The notes under the pieces are model-generated. The model saw only the letters and a list, made by a program, of their open reading frames with translations, searched no databases and was not told the origin of the DNA. Both the position numbers and the translations under genes were made by a program. From Paramacrobiotus metropolitanus (lineage: Eukaryota; Tardigrada; Eutardigrada; Parachela; Macrobiotidae): 64,000 nt of DNA. The first letter of the stretch is position 1, and the number at the start of each line of letters is the position of its first letter. Positions 43,170 to 53,712 of the stretch are shown piece after piece. The DNA is taken from assembly GCF_019649055.1 (NCBI RefSeq), contig NW_026570296.1:124001-188000 (forward strand), given 5' to 3'.

Positions 43170-43265
43170 CAGTGCAACCCTGCACGGTGCGCGGTGCTGT
43201 ATAGCATGGATTTGGCACACTGTAAAAAATAGTGCCAACCTGAGTCGACGACACAGTACCCAACA
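43170..43265 (+). pseudogene. Inverted partial copy of receptor exon
   Basis: Plus 43170-43265 closely matches minus 42720-42625, including GGTGCTGTATAGCATGG and the downstream GAGTCGACGA block, with an in-frame TAG. It is a head-to-head fragmentary duplicate. Confidence 0.55.
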
Positions 43266-43745
43266 GTGGACAGCTGTGCAATTTCGATCGCTACGAAGCA
43301 GGCAAAGATTGCCGCCATCAGGCCGAATATTGCACTGATAAGTACCGTACTACCGACAACATGGCTATCTTCGACTTGGCTATCCGCTTACTACGAACGC
43401 AAATAAATCAGCGTGGAAGACTGGATGAAACCAGTGCTGTAGGAACAAACAGAACTACTACTTTTAGCAGGACAACGCTAATCCACCTCCACGGCGTAAG
43501 AGTTTTGTAGTCACAGCATAGAAAAATAACGGTCCATGCTGCAACGCCATATATAGCTCCGCGACAGACCGGGATGATTACGCCACAGCTAAACAGAAAC
43601 CTGGAATCTGGATTAGTCGAAATTTGTCACAAGGAAGATAAATTCCAATGTCAACAAGAAGCAACAACAAAGGGAGGTTTATTCCTACTGTTCCGCTTCC
43701 GCCACTTCGCAGACAAAGCTTTTGCTAGTTGGTTTTGGGAATTGG
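43266..43745. other. Spacer, nothing recognised
   Basis: No gene or repeat was identified between the receptor fragment and the long inverted repeat. Confidence 0.35.
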
Positions 43746-44087
43746 GTACGAGGCAAGCGACAACTCTTTCCCATCGCTTTAGTAAATTTTATCACTTTCC
43801 CTGCTGCATCTTACCCGTGTGCAGGCGCTCACGTGATACCTGATTTTAGCCGTTTCACGTCGGTTGCAGCTATAGTTGATTGTGCAAACTGATAAAGAAT
43901 ATAGAGAAGAGCACGGCAGGCGAGATTTTATCGCCGGCTCAGTAAGCGCTGATTACGGGAAAGAGCTGGATACGATATGAGTATCACGTGAGCGCCTGCA
44001 CAGTGTGCAGTGCACACGGGTAAGATGCAGCAGGAAAGTGATAAAATTTACTAAAGCGATGGAAAAGAGTTGTCGCTTGCCTCGTAC
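43746..44087. repeat. Long inverted repeat, arms about 95-105 bp
   Basis: Arm 43746-43839 and arm 43981-44087 are reverse complements apart from few mismatches and a 13-nt insertion (AGTGTGCAGTGCA) in the right arm. The loop is about 140 bp. It could be a fold-back transposon or a source of long hairpin RNA. Confidence 0.6.
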
Positions 44088-45100
44088 TTCAAAAATGCAA
44101 ATATGGGATTGGTTATTCAGCGCGGATCCCGGGGAAAACATTTTATCTTTGTGTTCTTCCACACTGTTGCTTGCTTTGGTGACTCGCAAAACGGAACTGA
44201 GCATTAAAAGTAACGGTATCCCTAATCCTTACTTACCACAGCTTATTGAAATACTATATTATTCCTAAAAACTTTTCCCAGTTGCTTGCTGACTGTTAAT
44301 CTTCGGATCGTTTGCCGGAAGTGCGAGCCTGCGTGACCAGCTAGCAAAACGCTGTGCTGTGCAATCATAGCAGTTCCAAGCATAACACAGCGTGTCTCGT
44401 TTCGTTAGTCAAAGTGGAAGGTAAACCATGTAAAAAGGGCTGACAGATATCAGTCAACCCGATACGTCGCCCTTGCTGTCGTCACCCGGCTGGAGCGAGA
44501 CATTAGGGCTGGATACGGCGCTCAAATACCGCGCCGGACATTACCATTGGTCGGGTTGCAAGCATCACACTCCAGTCGAGTGATGGGAACAAGCACAGGT
44601 ATTACTTAGTCAGGCTAACATCAGGCCCGTTTTTCTGTAACCGGATATCCGGCTTGAAGCGTTTTCCGGTTGAATTCCGTAAACTGGCTATTATTCGTAT
44701 TGTACTAGCTGAGAGTTCGTACTAAAGATATATTGGCCACTAGATACGCTACAGCTTCCATTTGTATATAACATCAACGTCCACCGTACGTACCTATGCG
44801 TTGGCCTTTTTTACAAACCTTTAATGTGCAGCATCTTGAGGTAATACACGAAAACTTTCTGCTGAAGCTATCTGTTATACACTTAATATTGAATAGCGGT
44901 AGTAACTTAGTCATAATTATTATGGCAAAAACATTAACCTGTAAGTGACTATAACATATACATTAACTTCATGCGTCGCTTTCAGCTTCCGAATTATTAA
45001 TTTCTCAGTTCCGCGCTTAAAGAAAGTGACCCGGTACATGGGGAAAAATTCGCATATATTCACGAAATCTTTCGCTTCTGCGCGCTCCGAAACACTTTTT
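44088..45100. other. Intergenic, nothing recognised
   Basis: Local GC-richer sequence at 44440-44590 has no clear ORF. No tRNA or repeat was recognised. Confidence 0.35.
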
Positions 45101-45683
45101 TGCTTTGGTGTCGTGTATAAGCGTTCACGCCGGTTAAGGCTCCATGAACAATCTTTACTCTTCCACGCCTGTAAATGTCAGTCGGTAGGCACTCGTACTC
45201 TCAAACTATAACTGAAGAACTATGGTGGAAATAAAACGAGCGAATCAGGAACACAGGAACTCAGGAATCCCTCAGGAACACGCTAACCACAACTTCCGGT
45301 CGTAAGTCCTGTGAGGATCGGCAAGAGCTAGGACGATTGTGTCACGAGCAAACCTGTATACTAAGCGATAATCCGGGAGCAACTATGCACTTCAGTAGGA
45401 ACAAGTATTGCTGTCTCTTTATCCAATTCACATCACAGTTCACAACGCTAGGAAATCGTAATTAGAAACAGTCTCAGAAGTAAATCTCAGACTACTCATT
45501 CCCGATATTAGCGGCGACATGAACTTATATAGACTTCGCGTTATGACATCATATACATCGCTAGTAAAAGAGAACAGCAAATCACAGTAGAGATTGACTA
45601 GATTATCCGTTATGTTGCAGGTGGAAGGCGGACAGTCAGCATCCGTACGTACATCCGGCGTATGATCCTACTCCCATACGTCA
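45101..45683 (-). repeat. 3' LTR of element B
   Basis: The LTR shares blocks with the solo LTR (GTCGGTAG, AATCAGGAACACAG, AACTTCCGGTCG, CTTATATAGACTTC, TACATCGCTAG) and ends CCCATACGTCA at 45683. A TATA on minus lies at 45534-45524. The low-coordinate end is approximate (45101-45114). The high-coordinate end abuts a G-rich polypurine tract, as expected for a 3' LTR of a minus-oriented element. Confidence 0.65.
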
Positions 45684-45694
45684 CCCCCACGAAC
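45684..45694 (-). promoter_or_regulatory. 3' polypurine tract of element B
   Basis: The minus strand reads GTTCGTGGGGG directly before the LTR start TGACGTATGG. The 16-mer GTTCGTGGGGGTGACG spanning the junction occurs again exactly at 63061-63046 inside the coding region. Confidence 0.65.
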
Positions 45695-46337
45695 GATGCT
45701 TGGCCGTGCCAAAATAAACAATCCATCCCGCAACATCCCAGTGCGATTGTGCACTTCCACCCATCCTGATCCCGATCCACCGCACAATCCACGTGTCCAT
45801 CCGATGCCCAATGTGACTGTACGCCGCGATTCCAGAGAGTTAGTGTGTGGAATCCTTTGGCGAAGAGGCATCCGGAAGTCCACGGGTTTGGCAGGGCGGA
45901 GGTCCAGGGATCCAGGAAGGCAAACTATGAATTACTACTAATGTGCCGTTTACTAGATGGTGTTTTGTATGTACATTCGACGGCATAAAGCTTTATTAGA
46001 TGTGAATGTAAAATCTGAAAATGTGTTTATGTACGATTCTGTGTAGAACTATGGATTAAAGGAGCAGAAGCAGCAAATCAACCAACCAGTAGTATTTTTA
46101 CGAATTCTCGAGTACTACATCATCCAGTAACAACTGTCAACAACAACAAACAAGCAAAAATATCCGCAGAAAAAGCATGAGTACAAATTACTGGTAGATG
46201 AGACCAATTTAAACCAGCAAAAGGAATGACAGAAAAATCAACACGGCTTTGGTAAAGCAAAATCATTAGACAACACAAAGCCAGTAAGAAGGCAAGATCA
46301 AAGAAAGCAACAAGGTCAGTGCCAAGGTGAGTCAAGG
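45695..46337. other. 3' untranslated region of element B
   Basis: The part at 45780-45940 resembles bases 1-260 of element A (shared ATCCGGAAGTCC, GGCGGAG and GATCCAGG blocks), which supports homology of the two 3' ends. No gene is seen. Confidence 0.45.
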
Positions 46338-47126
46338 TTACTTGCCAGCACTGGGAGCCAATGAAAACAAACCAGTAATACCAGAGCCAGATGCAGCGGC
46401 ATCCAAACGGCGAGAAACTTCCGCAGCCATCTGACGTCGACGATCAGCATCCAATTCACGTTGCTGCTGCTGAGCCAAATAACCAGGCACAAAATTATGC
46501 TCGGCTGATCCAACAGGACCGGAAGGCGCAGACGGCGCACGTGGGCGATCAGCCGGAGAACGGTCGCGGGCATCGCGGACAATCGGCACTTCGGGAAGGG
46601 GCAACACGTTTGGTGGCAAACCGGGAAATTCAGCGTTCGGCGGGGCTTGCTGCTGCGCAGGTGGAATGACAGCCGGAGGAACAGCATTCAAGGCTGGTGG
46701 GCCATGTAGATTGACAGCAGGGTTGACACCATTCGGCTCACCTGCAGCCACATTTCCGTTGCCTTGGACCGGATTCGGTGCATTCGCTGCTTGGTTGCCC
46801 GGGTCGTCAACCTCCATGTTTGCGGCGGCAGCTTCCACTGGAGCAACTGGGTGATCGACTCCATCAGGTACTTCAATAACTTCCGGTGCGCCCAGAGGTC
46901 GGCCATTACGACGCCAATGATCGTTTCCACGACGCAAGTTATTGTCTCCAAAATTCCTATGATTTCCTCGGCCGTACGGACGAAAGTTGCCACGGTAAGA
47001 ACCACGGGCTCCACCCCTTCCTCGGTGATTATAACCGGCATTATACTGTTGTTGCTGGTTGGAGGATGAATGAAAAATAGCGTCAACCAGCTTATCGAAA
47101 GCTCGGTTAGGATCAATAGGCGGCAT
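46338..47126 (-). CDS. RGG-box, Pro/Ala/Asn-rich accessory protein of element B
   Basis: The ORF is 262 residues from ATG 47126, ending in TAA (the codon at 47132 is TTG and is not used). After 'MPPIDPNRAFDKLVDAIF' comes a Gln and RG/RGG-rich stretch, then a Pro/Ala/Asn-rich linker and a charged 'QQQQRELDADRRRQMAAEVSRRLD' helix. It matches A's 3993-4916 protein in the N-terminal helix, RG block and C-terminal Arg-rich helix. Both are the last gene before the 3' LTR. RNA binding is inferred from RGG content. Confidence 0.7.
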   Translation of the reverse strand: MPPIDPNRAFDKLVDAIFHSSSNQQQQYNAGYNHRGRGGARGSYRGNFRPYGRGNHRNFGDNNLRRGNDHWRRNGRPLGAPEVIEVPDGVDHPVAPVEAAAANMEVDDPGNQAANAPNPVQGNGNVAAGEPNGVNPAVNLHGPPALNAVPPAVIPPAQQQAPPNAEFPGLPPNVLPLPEVPIVRDARDRSPADRPRAPSAPSGPVGSAEHNFVPGYLAQQQQRELDADRRRQMAAEVSRRLDAAASGSGITGLFSLAPSAGK

Positions 47127-47674
47127 GCCCAAATTAAAGAAAACGAGTGACCTTTAACGTTAAGTATGTAAAGAGAAAAGCGTCAAAATCACACTCAGAA
47201 AAAGCGAAGAATCTGCTACAGCTCTAGTGCCGAAACGAAAAATCCACAATGCCGATTTCTGCACGCCACTCGCAAGTGATTTTATACCTGTCTACGGGAG
47301 CGAAATTTAAACTGCGGCAGATTCCATACAAGTGAGAGAAGCAACCAATCAGCGCTTCGCGCTATATCCTTTTAATTCAACGTAATCGAAGATCAGATCT
47401 ATCCAGGTATAATTAAAGATTCGCCACAGATAGCTACAGTGCATATACAGCACACGAAGACCAGTTCATTGACTCAAAGCGCGTAAAACTAGAAAAATAG
47501 AAATTGTGCAAGATAAACGCAAAATTCCTCAGGTTGCACAGTAAGGGCTACCAAATAAAAACAAATCGCAATATATGGGCAGCTAAATTCGAATTAAGAT
47601 CAAAACGGAAGGACAGATGATCAGATTCTAGGTGAAATATACGGCACGGATAACGAAAACTAGCAACAGCAAAT
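47127..47674. other. Spacer between two sense accessory genes
   Basis: No gene is seen. It probably holds the 3' UTR of the upstream gene and the leader of the RGG gene. Confidence 0.4.
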
Positions 47675-49227
47675 TCAGAATTCATCCGAGTGCGGCTGCG
47701 GATTACCATAGACTACTGGTTCCGCAAATTCAGGTGAATCCTCGCGGGCAACTACTGGAACAACCGGCTGCAGAGACGGCAACGGATCTACATCCATCTT
47801 TTCCAAGTCAGATCCATCCTCGCCATCACAATCAATTTCCATATCCACGTTCTCATCAGCTTCGACATCGGCGCTCTGATCAGGGGATAATACAGCCGAA
47901 GGATCCTCACGATCCTCCCCATCATCCGAAACGGAAACTTCACTTGGCGCAGAAGACGAGGACGGCGAGACCTCCTTGTACTTGCGCTTTTCCCCACGAG
48001 TACGAAAATTATACGGGCGTGCAGCAGAAGTTGAAGCCTGCGGTTCAGCATTTTCCACGACACCAGCATCAGCAACCGCCTGACGCGCGACCGCATCCTT
48101 CTCCTGTCGTTTCCCAAATTCTTCAAATAAACGAATAAAAGTAGGGTGAAGATAAAGGAATTGGCGTCGTAATTCAAACGCGAGCTCGGTTGGTAATTTC
48201 ATAGTGATCGAGGACAAATCATAACGATTAATCAATTGGCCATTACAGAACAGAAAACGAGACAAATAAAGCCGAGGATAATAACGATGGAAGCGATTTA
48301 GGCCAGGAAAATAAGCTGAAGAAATAACCATCTCACCGCGCTTATCCGCAACAGCCATTCTTGGAAAGACTCCGGAATGCGCTCGTTTGCGAGCCGTCTG
48401 CTTGGTCTTGAAGACCGGCCGCGGTGCATCCGGGTTATACGGCACATAAAGAATTCCGCCTCTGCGCAGATGTTCCTCGTCTGATATAAACAAGAAGCAA
48501 CAATTAACACCAGCGAGGCAAAGAATTATCCCCGCGAAACTGTATCACGGATATGCAACGAGAACACAGACCAAATATCCGTTAATTGAAGTAGGCACAC
48601 CAAACAGATTCACAACAAGACAATTGGAATTTAGGCTGATAAATGCGCGCAGAAGTAAGCAAAAGTGAATACTAACATTATCATTAAACTAAGAGAACCA
48701 AAACAACATGGTGTTGTGGAGATACCTCGCTTTGCTCGCACAGACGGAGTTTCAGAAGATGATGGCTCCTCTTCAGTCAAATCAGGAGTGCCCAACTGTC
48801 TCTCCGCCTGCGTCTGTAATTTCTTGGGTGACGGCTGACGAATCTCAACGTCAGGACTAGTGGGAAACGATCCTCGGCGAGCACGGCGGCGAACCACAGC
48901 AGCATTGCGTCGTAGAATTGTGCGTCGCCGTTGTGCGTCATATCGGCGCTGTAAAGCATGCAATATCGCATCTGTCCGATTCATTGAAGGGTGCTGGACC
49001 ACTGCTGCACTTACACTTCTAGATGGTGCAGGGGATTGTGCAGCAAACACTGGCTGGGCGGCGGTACGGCGAGAGACTCGAGATCGAGTGACACGCGATG
49101 AAGAACGGGCTTCATCGCTGTCCGGGGAATAACCAAAGTTCAGCCCCGCTGTAGCACGACTCGGGCGCGGTGTTCGCGATGCAGTCTTGCGCGCAGTTGG
49201 CTTCTTAGCAGGAGGCGACATTTTCAA
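47675..49227 (-). CDS. Two-exon basic/acidic accessory protein of element B
   Basis: Exon 1 (49227-48726) starts at ATG and encodes a Lys/Arg/Ser/Pro-rich segment with an Arg-rich patch ('RRRTILRRNAAVVRRRARRG'). A GTATCT donor follows. Exon 2 (48480-47675) starts after TATATCAG; joining keeps the frame in phase 1, and exon 2 has no ATG of its own at its start. Exon 2 has a globular part with 'FLFCNGQLINRYDL', related to the GKLYH domain of 56115-56963 and A's 5378-6400, then KRKYKE and long acidic, Ser-rich tails, ending in TAA. The composition suggests a nuclear protein. Intron length is 245 bp. It is divergently placed from the antisense gene at 49830. Confidence 0.65.
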
Positions 49228-49829
49228 AACATAAAAGTGACAAATGAATCGTAAAAAGAAGGGAAAAGGAGAATAACAGGAATGCCAGCAGGTTCAGAAA
49301 ATTGAGAAACTGAAGTGCAGAGAAAAGCACAACAGACAATCTACACTGGCACCGACACCGAAAACTCAAAATTCACTGAGTATACCACCAGGCGGTTGAC
49401 AGGCGACAAGAGGATTTTGTGAATTTTTCCCCACTTTCATCATTTGCCATAGATCACACAGAATACCGCTTGTTTCGTTGAAGATTTGCAAATTGCAGCC
49501 ACAAAAACCAAATTTTAATACAAAAAACAAATCATAATGATAAAAAGAACTCAAAGGAGGAAAGTCAACAGCAAAACACGCGGCTGGGAAATATTCAGAA
49601 CACAGACCGGAAACTGCGCAGTTTCCGACAGCATTGCCATATCAGGGCGGCTGGCAAGTGACAGAATGCCGCATCGCAAGCACAGAAAATATCAGCTGTT
49701 CATTCATAAAAAGCGAAGAACCTAACAATGTTTATCCTTTCCCGGTGACGGGTTTTCTGTTTCGTTTTATTACTAGCTTGTTTCTCTTCGCCACATTTTA
49801 TCTTAATCACTTCTAATCATCCAAGCATC
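49228..49829. promoter_or_regulatory. Divergent intergenic region, element B
   Basis: It separates the minus gene starting at 49227 and the plus gene starting at 49830, mirroring 6401-6977 in element A. It is a candidate bidirectional promoter; no motif is certain. Confidence 0.35.
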
Positions 49830-51203
49830 ATGTCCACACAGCCTGTAGGACCAGCTGGAGAGCCGTTACCTTCGCCCGAAACGGATGCGATTGCCCACTA
49901 TGAATACTGGAAGGGACGAACTCGCGAATCAGTTCAGTTTGCCATGGCAGAGCCTCTACAGCCAAACGAAACCATCCGAAACCGTCGACAATTGGTGATG
50001 CATACGGCAGCCCACGCGTGCATTCTTGAGGCTGACATTACGGGATATTATGTGGACATGTCATCTATCAAGAAGTTCATTGTGGAAATGCACGATGATT
50101 TCACGGAAGAACGAGTGGATTTCTTCCTCGGCGACGCTATTAACGCTGGGATCTTGCTCAAGAAGATGAGCCGCGACGGGCGCTTCGTCCTAGAAGTCGC
50201 CGAAGAAGTCAAGAATAACCGCGATCCAGAGACGAAAGTAATCGACACAACTAGCAAATTTCGTCGGATGATTCGCGTAATTCTTTACCACGACCGTTAT
50301 GCCATGTCACGCACCGAAATCCAGCACTGGATCTGTACGTTCGACGTACATCTGCAGGACGTAGACTACTGGCTGGAGCGCGGGCTGCGCCAACTGGTTA
50401 AAAAAGAAAGATATCGTCGTCGTCTACGGAAATCTTTTCGTGGACAGTTGCATCGACCTGTGGCTACGAAGCATTCGCGGCTGCTGTCTCTGCACCACTC
50501 TAGCCCAGACCATCAGTAAGTGTTTGTGTTTTTCAAAACGGCATTCTCGATATTTACGTTTTAAAATAGCATAACAACGCTGTATACTGCAAATCATCTT
50601 GCCTTGCTTAATTTAACCAACATGATTTAAATTGTAGATATCAAAATGGGCACAATGAAGGTTACGGTCAACGGAAAAGAAACAAAGCAGGACATCGCTG
50701 ATTGTAGCTTCGGTTTTGTGGGGGAGGATAGCAATCTGGTAGTCGATGGTGTCATGGAACGCCTGGAGGCAATCGAGCCAGGGAAGAACAACACCACCAA
50801 CGTAAGTCTGGTAATCCGGGCTAGCAAAGACGGACGAATCGAGAGAGAGCCAATCATAACTCTCACCCAGCTAAAAGCTATGGGCGGCCGTCCGAAATAC
50901 GTTGCCCCATCGAAAAATGCGGATAGTGAAAAGAAAAATCAGAAGACCAAGGAAAAGGCCGAAAAGCCTGGCGCTGAAATGAACGCTGCTAAGCCGGACA
51001 CCATTGGTAAACCGGACGCAATCGACAAGTTACTGGAACAGGTTGAACGCGAAAAGGATATCATGGATAACTGCAAGGCGCTGGTAAATACGCTGAAGGC
51101 TCGAGCGACCACGGATGCTAAACATATCGCGTATATCCGTGAGGCTTTGGAACAGCGTCTTGCCAACTTGAAAACTGCGAAGGAGAATTTGGATCTGGAT
51201 TAA
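49830..51203 (+). CDS. Antisense two-exon accessory gene of element B, winged-helix-like and coiled coil
   Basis: Exon 1 starts at ATG 49830. It carries 'GYYVDMSSIKKFI', 'RFVLEVAEEV' and 'YAMSRTEIQHWI', matching A's 6978 gene block for block. A GTAAGT donor lies at 50516 and a TTGTAG acceptor ends at 50637; the intron is 122 bp and matches A's intron position and phase 1. The frame that fits the splice is reached only by a +1 shift at the A6 run near 50399-50405, where the uncorrected frame becomes Arg-rich noise. Exon 2 (from 50638) encodes a beta-rich part, a Lys-rich linker and a coiled coil ('IDKLLEQVEREKDIMDN'), ending in TAA. Transcription is opposite to gag-pol. The role is unknown; DNA binding is inferred. 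Confidence 0.65.
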
Positions 51204-51627
51204 ACAGCAGTTGTAACATATCTGATAATTTCCCGCGGCTGTCTAATAATTTTGTTCTAAAATTCGGCCGACTGTTATTTCTTCCGTTTAATCTCACTTC
51301 TGTTCTGGTTTTATAATTCTCATCTTACAGATTCTCACATAGTCGTTAATTTTGCTGGTCGAACAGATCTTAATTAGAGATTAATTTTGGATTTATGTAA
51401 GGCTTTTAATAACCGGAATAAAATCAGTGTAGGAGAATACGCAGTCGCAGCTGGAGTCAATTCCAATATAGAATGGCCAATTAACAAAGTAAAATCAAAT
51501 ATCACACCCGTAAGCGTGAATCGTGAATCAAACGCTAAAAACAATTTTAATATTCCATCCTGGGAATAAAGTTACAGAAAGCACCAAGGAAAAGTAAAAA
51601 GAATGGAGGGAAATTCGTAAAGCTTGC
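51204..51627. other. Spacer between antisense gene and Pol III array
   Basis: It holds the 3' flank of the plus-strand gene. The small plus ORF at 51387-51569 has no supporting feature. Confidence 0.35.
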
Positions 51628-51721
51628 AAAATCTGTATTCACGCAGGATTGAACCTTGCATCTAGGTGGACAACTAAATCCTGCTCTTGCCCATACGCTA
51701 GCATGGCTATACTACATTATG
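51628..51721 (-). ncRNA. tRNA-like Pol III unit B1
   Basis: Box A TAGTATAGCCA (51714-51704) misses the last base. Box B AAGGTTCAATCCTGC (51658-51644) is strong. A TTTT terminator is at plus 51628-51631. Confidence 0.45.
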
Positions 51722-51909
51722 CTTTTAATTTGGCAATCACTAAAGGCGCTGTACTACGAAAATTCACAATATAGTAAAAATGCACCAGTGAAACAGCTGA
51801 TAAGTTTTAAGATTTCAGCACGATCATGATCGTAAAATTCGTGCCGACAACGGGAATATTTCCACAAGAGTGCAAATAAAAATATAAACACGAAAAAGTA
51901 GGATTTTAG

Positions 51910-52004
51910 AAAATGCAATTTAATTTCAAGGGGTTTCGAACCCACAACCTTCATTGCACCCGTTGTTGTGGTTCAATAGTTCAGTGCACTACGCCACTAC
52001 GATC
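51910..52004 (-). ncRNA. tRNA-like Pol III unit B2
   Basis: Box A TGGCGTAGTGC (51996-51986), box B GGGTTCGAAACCC (51943-51931) and TTTT (plus 51910-51913). GGG/CCC T-stem pairing is kept. A conserved ATATAAACACGAAAAAG block lies further 3' on minus. Confidence 0.55.
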
Positions 52005-52104
52005 TACGAAGCTAAACTTTTAATCCGCTCCTCGGAAATGATCATAGAATTACCAATCTCGAAATCATCATAATGCTGCATATAGACTTAAAAATATAAA
52101 ACCG

Positions 52105-52214
52105 AAAAAGAGGGTTTTAAATTAAACGGATTAACTTTTAGGATTTCGAACTCTAGACTTTGTAAGAAGCGGGTCGGTATGGATTGTCAGTCTAGCCACT
52201 ACGCCACAAGGTGC
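52105..52214 (-). ncRNA. tRNA-like Pol III unit B3
   Basis: Box A TGGCGTAGTGG (52206-52196) is a perfect match. Box B GAGTTCGAAATCC (52153-52141). The first strong T run is TTTTT at plus 52105-52109. A primer-site-like AGCGCCA lies upstream near 52250. Confidence 0.5.
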
Positions 52215-52337
52215 TCTACGTTGAAGCCGAGTTAGGTTGAACACCGGAAGCGCCATGTCGTGTATATTAAACCTGATTGCAATAAGGCACCAAACGATTA
52301 ACTCTTCATCCCACAAAGGTACAAAAATATAAGGCAG

Positions 52338-52437
52338 AAAAATGTAGCTTTTAAACATGCAGCATGCAACCCTGAGATTCGAAGAGGTAGTAATTGTAAT
52401 GAATGGCCAACATACACAGCCACTGAACTACGAAGTC
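52338..52437 (-). ncRNA. tRNA-like Pol III unit B4
   Basis: Box A TAGTTCAGTGG (52430-52420) is a perfect match. Box B is weaker (CTTCGAATCTC, 52384-52374). TTTTT is at plus 52338-52342. Confidence 0.45.
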
Positions 52438-52602
52438 ATTCGAATGCAGACAACAGACGGCCAGGTGCAATGTCAACCATTGAGTGTGCATGCAATTTTG
52501 CGCCCAGCTCTTTGAGTTTAATTCTAATATTCTGTGAACTATTGTCAATACTTCTCCAAAGACGACAACAAGAATATAAAACGAAAAAAAAGTTAGGTTC
52601 TC

Positions 52603-52697
52603 AAAATTGCAAATTAGCTGTAAGGGACTTGAACCCGCAACCGTATCATTTCCCCGTTGCTGTAGTTCAACGGTGCAAAGCACCATACTACGCTGTT
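52603..52697 (-). ncRNA. tRNA-like Pol III unit B5
   Basis: Box B GGGTTCAAGTCCC (52636-52624) is strong. Box A TAGTATGGTGC (52690-52680) has two deviations. TTTT is at plus 52603-52606. Confidence 0.45.
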
Positions 52698-52813
52698 CTA
52701 CGACAGTAACTTTGAATTTGCTCAACGAAAACGATCGTAAAATTACAACGGTCAACGGCAATGCATGCTCGATGATACTGTAACAATATAAAACGCAAAA
52801 AAGAAGGCTTACG

Positions 52814-52908
52814 AAAATGTGCATTACTTGTAAGGGTTTCGAACCCAAGGCCCTAAATTGACCGAGTCGTAGCGGAGACAAGGCGGACAACCACTACACT
52901 ACGACGTC
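52814..52908 (-). ncRNA. tRNA-like Pol III unit B6
   Basis: Box A TAGTGTAGTGG (52901-52891) is perfect and reads like a Val/Asp/Glu-type tRNA start. Box B GGGTTCGAAACCC (52846-52834) and TTTT (plus 52814-52817) follow. The acceptor stem does not pair by hand. Confidence 0.58.
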
Positions 52909-53036
52909 TCACGAAGAAGGAAGAAAATCTGAACGGTAAGGGTTGTACAACTGTGTGCCGCTCGTTGAAAACTAATAGGAAATTAACGGTATCACACCGA
53001 ATGTGTAAGTACAACCAAATGCAAAAGTTTAGACAC

Positions 53037-53157
53037 GAAAAAGAAGGTTTTTAAGTTAACGCTTTTAACTTTTTAGGGATTGGAACCCAGGACCAGCAAC
53101 AGGTAAACGGATTCGCCTGGTATTGTCCTCTTTACTGGACCACTCGACTCGACTCGA
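53037..53157 (-). ncRNA. tRNA-like Pol III unit B7
   Basis: Box B GGGTTCCAATCCC (53088-53076). Box A-like GAGTCGAGTGG (53150-53140) misses the first base, next to a short GACTC repeat. TTTTT is at plus 53038-53042. Confidence 0.42.
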
Positions 53158-53307
53158 GTCATCAACAAAAATAAAAGTGATAACACGGCTTGCAGTGTTC
53201 ATTTTGACATCTTTCAACAACGATTCCCCCAATATTCCCCATATTAAGTCCCACGAATAAAAATAGAACGATTCATGAAATAAAAACCAAAAAAGAAGGA
53301 TATTTAC

Positions 53308-53386
53308 AAAATCGCGTTTTTATGTAGACTAGAACCTCCGACCTCCAATGACGAAGCAACGGAAGGCACTACTATACTAGCGGGGT
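53308..53386 (-). ncRNA. tRNA-like Pol III unit B8
   Basis: Box A TAGTATAGTAG (53379-53369) fits consensus. Box B GGAGGTTCTAGTC (53339-53327) is weaker. TTTT is at plus 53308-53311. Confidence 0.42.
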
Positions 53387-53451
53387 CGCTCTACGCCAAA
53401 TCCTATTTAATGGAAGCGCCAAAGGCGTACATTGACAGCAATCCATAGTGA

Positions 53452-53712
53452 ATGTGCCTGTGGCCTACCCACCGAAGCGACCAGCTACATGAAAACCAGT
53501 ACAACATCCCAACGGAAGTGTCGTCTCGTGCGGTTGTGCGTTACACTGTTCAGAATTTACCAACAAACGGCACAGACGGTGACTACTTAGACTTTATTGA
53601 ACTCGCAACTCGCACAGTAACTAGACAACAAGAACGCCTTGCGGGACGAAACGCAAAAACCATAATGTACCAGCTAAAGAGTGTACAACCTGTATGGCAA
53701 AACACAATCTAA
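53452..53712 (+). CDS. Doubtful antisense ORF, 86 residues
   Basis: The frame runs from ATG 53452 to TAA. The middle ('YLDFIELATRTVTRQQERLAG') looks protein-like and helical, but there is no matching ORF in element A and the opposite frame is also open. It could be chance. Confidence 0.3.
   Translation: MCLWPTHRSDQLHENQYNIPTEVSSRAVVRYTVQNLPTNGTDGDYLDFIELATRTVTRQQERLAGRNAKTIMYQLKSVQPVWQNTI

Noticed and set aside
46391-46669. 92-residue plus-strand ORF in element B
   Set aside because: It lies opposite the RGG-rich ORF and has no counterpart in element A.
51628-53386. CRISPR-like array
   Set aside because: Regular spacing exists, but the repeats are long, divergent, have Pol III boxes and lie in a eukaryotic retroelement.
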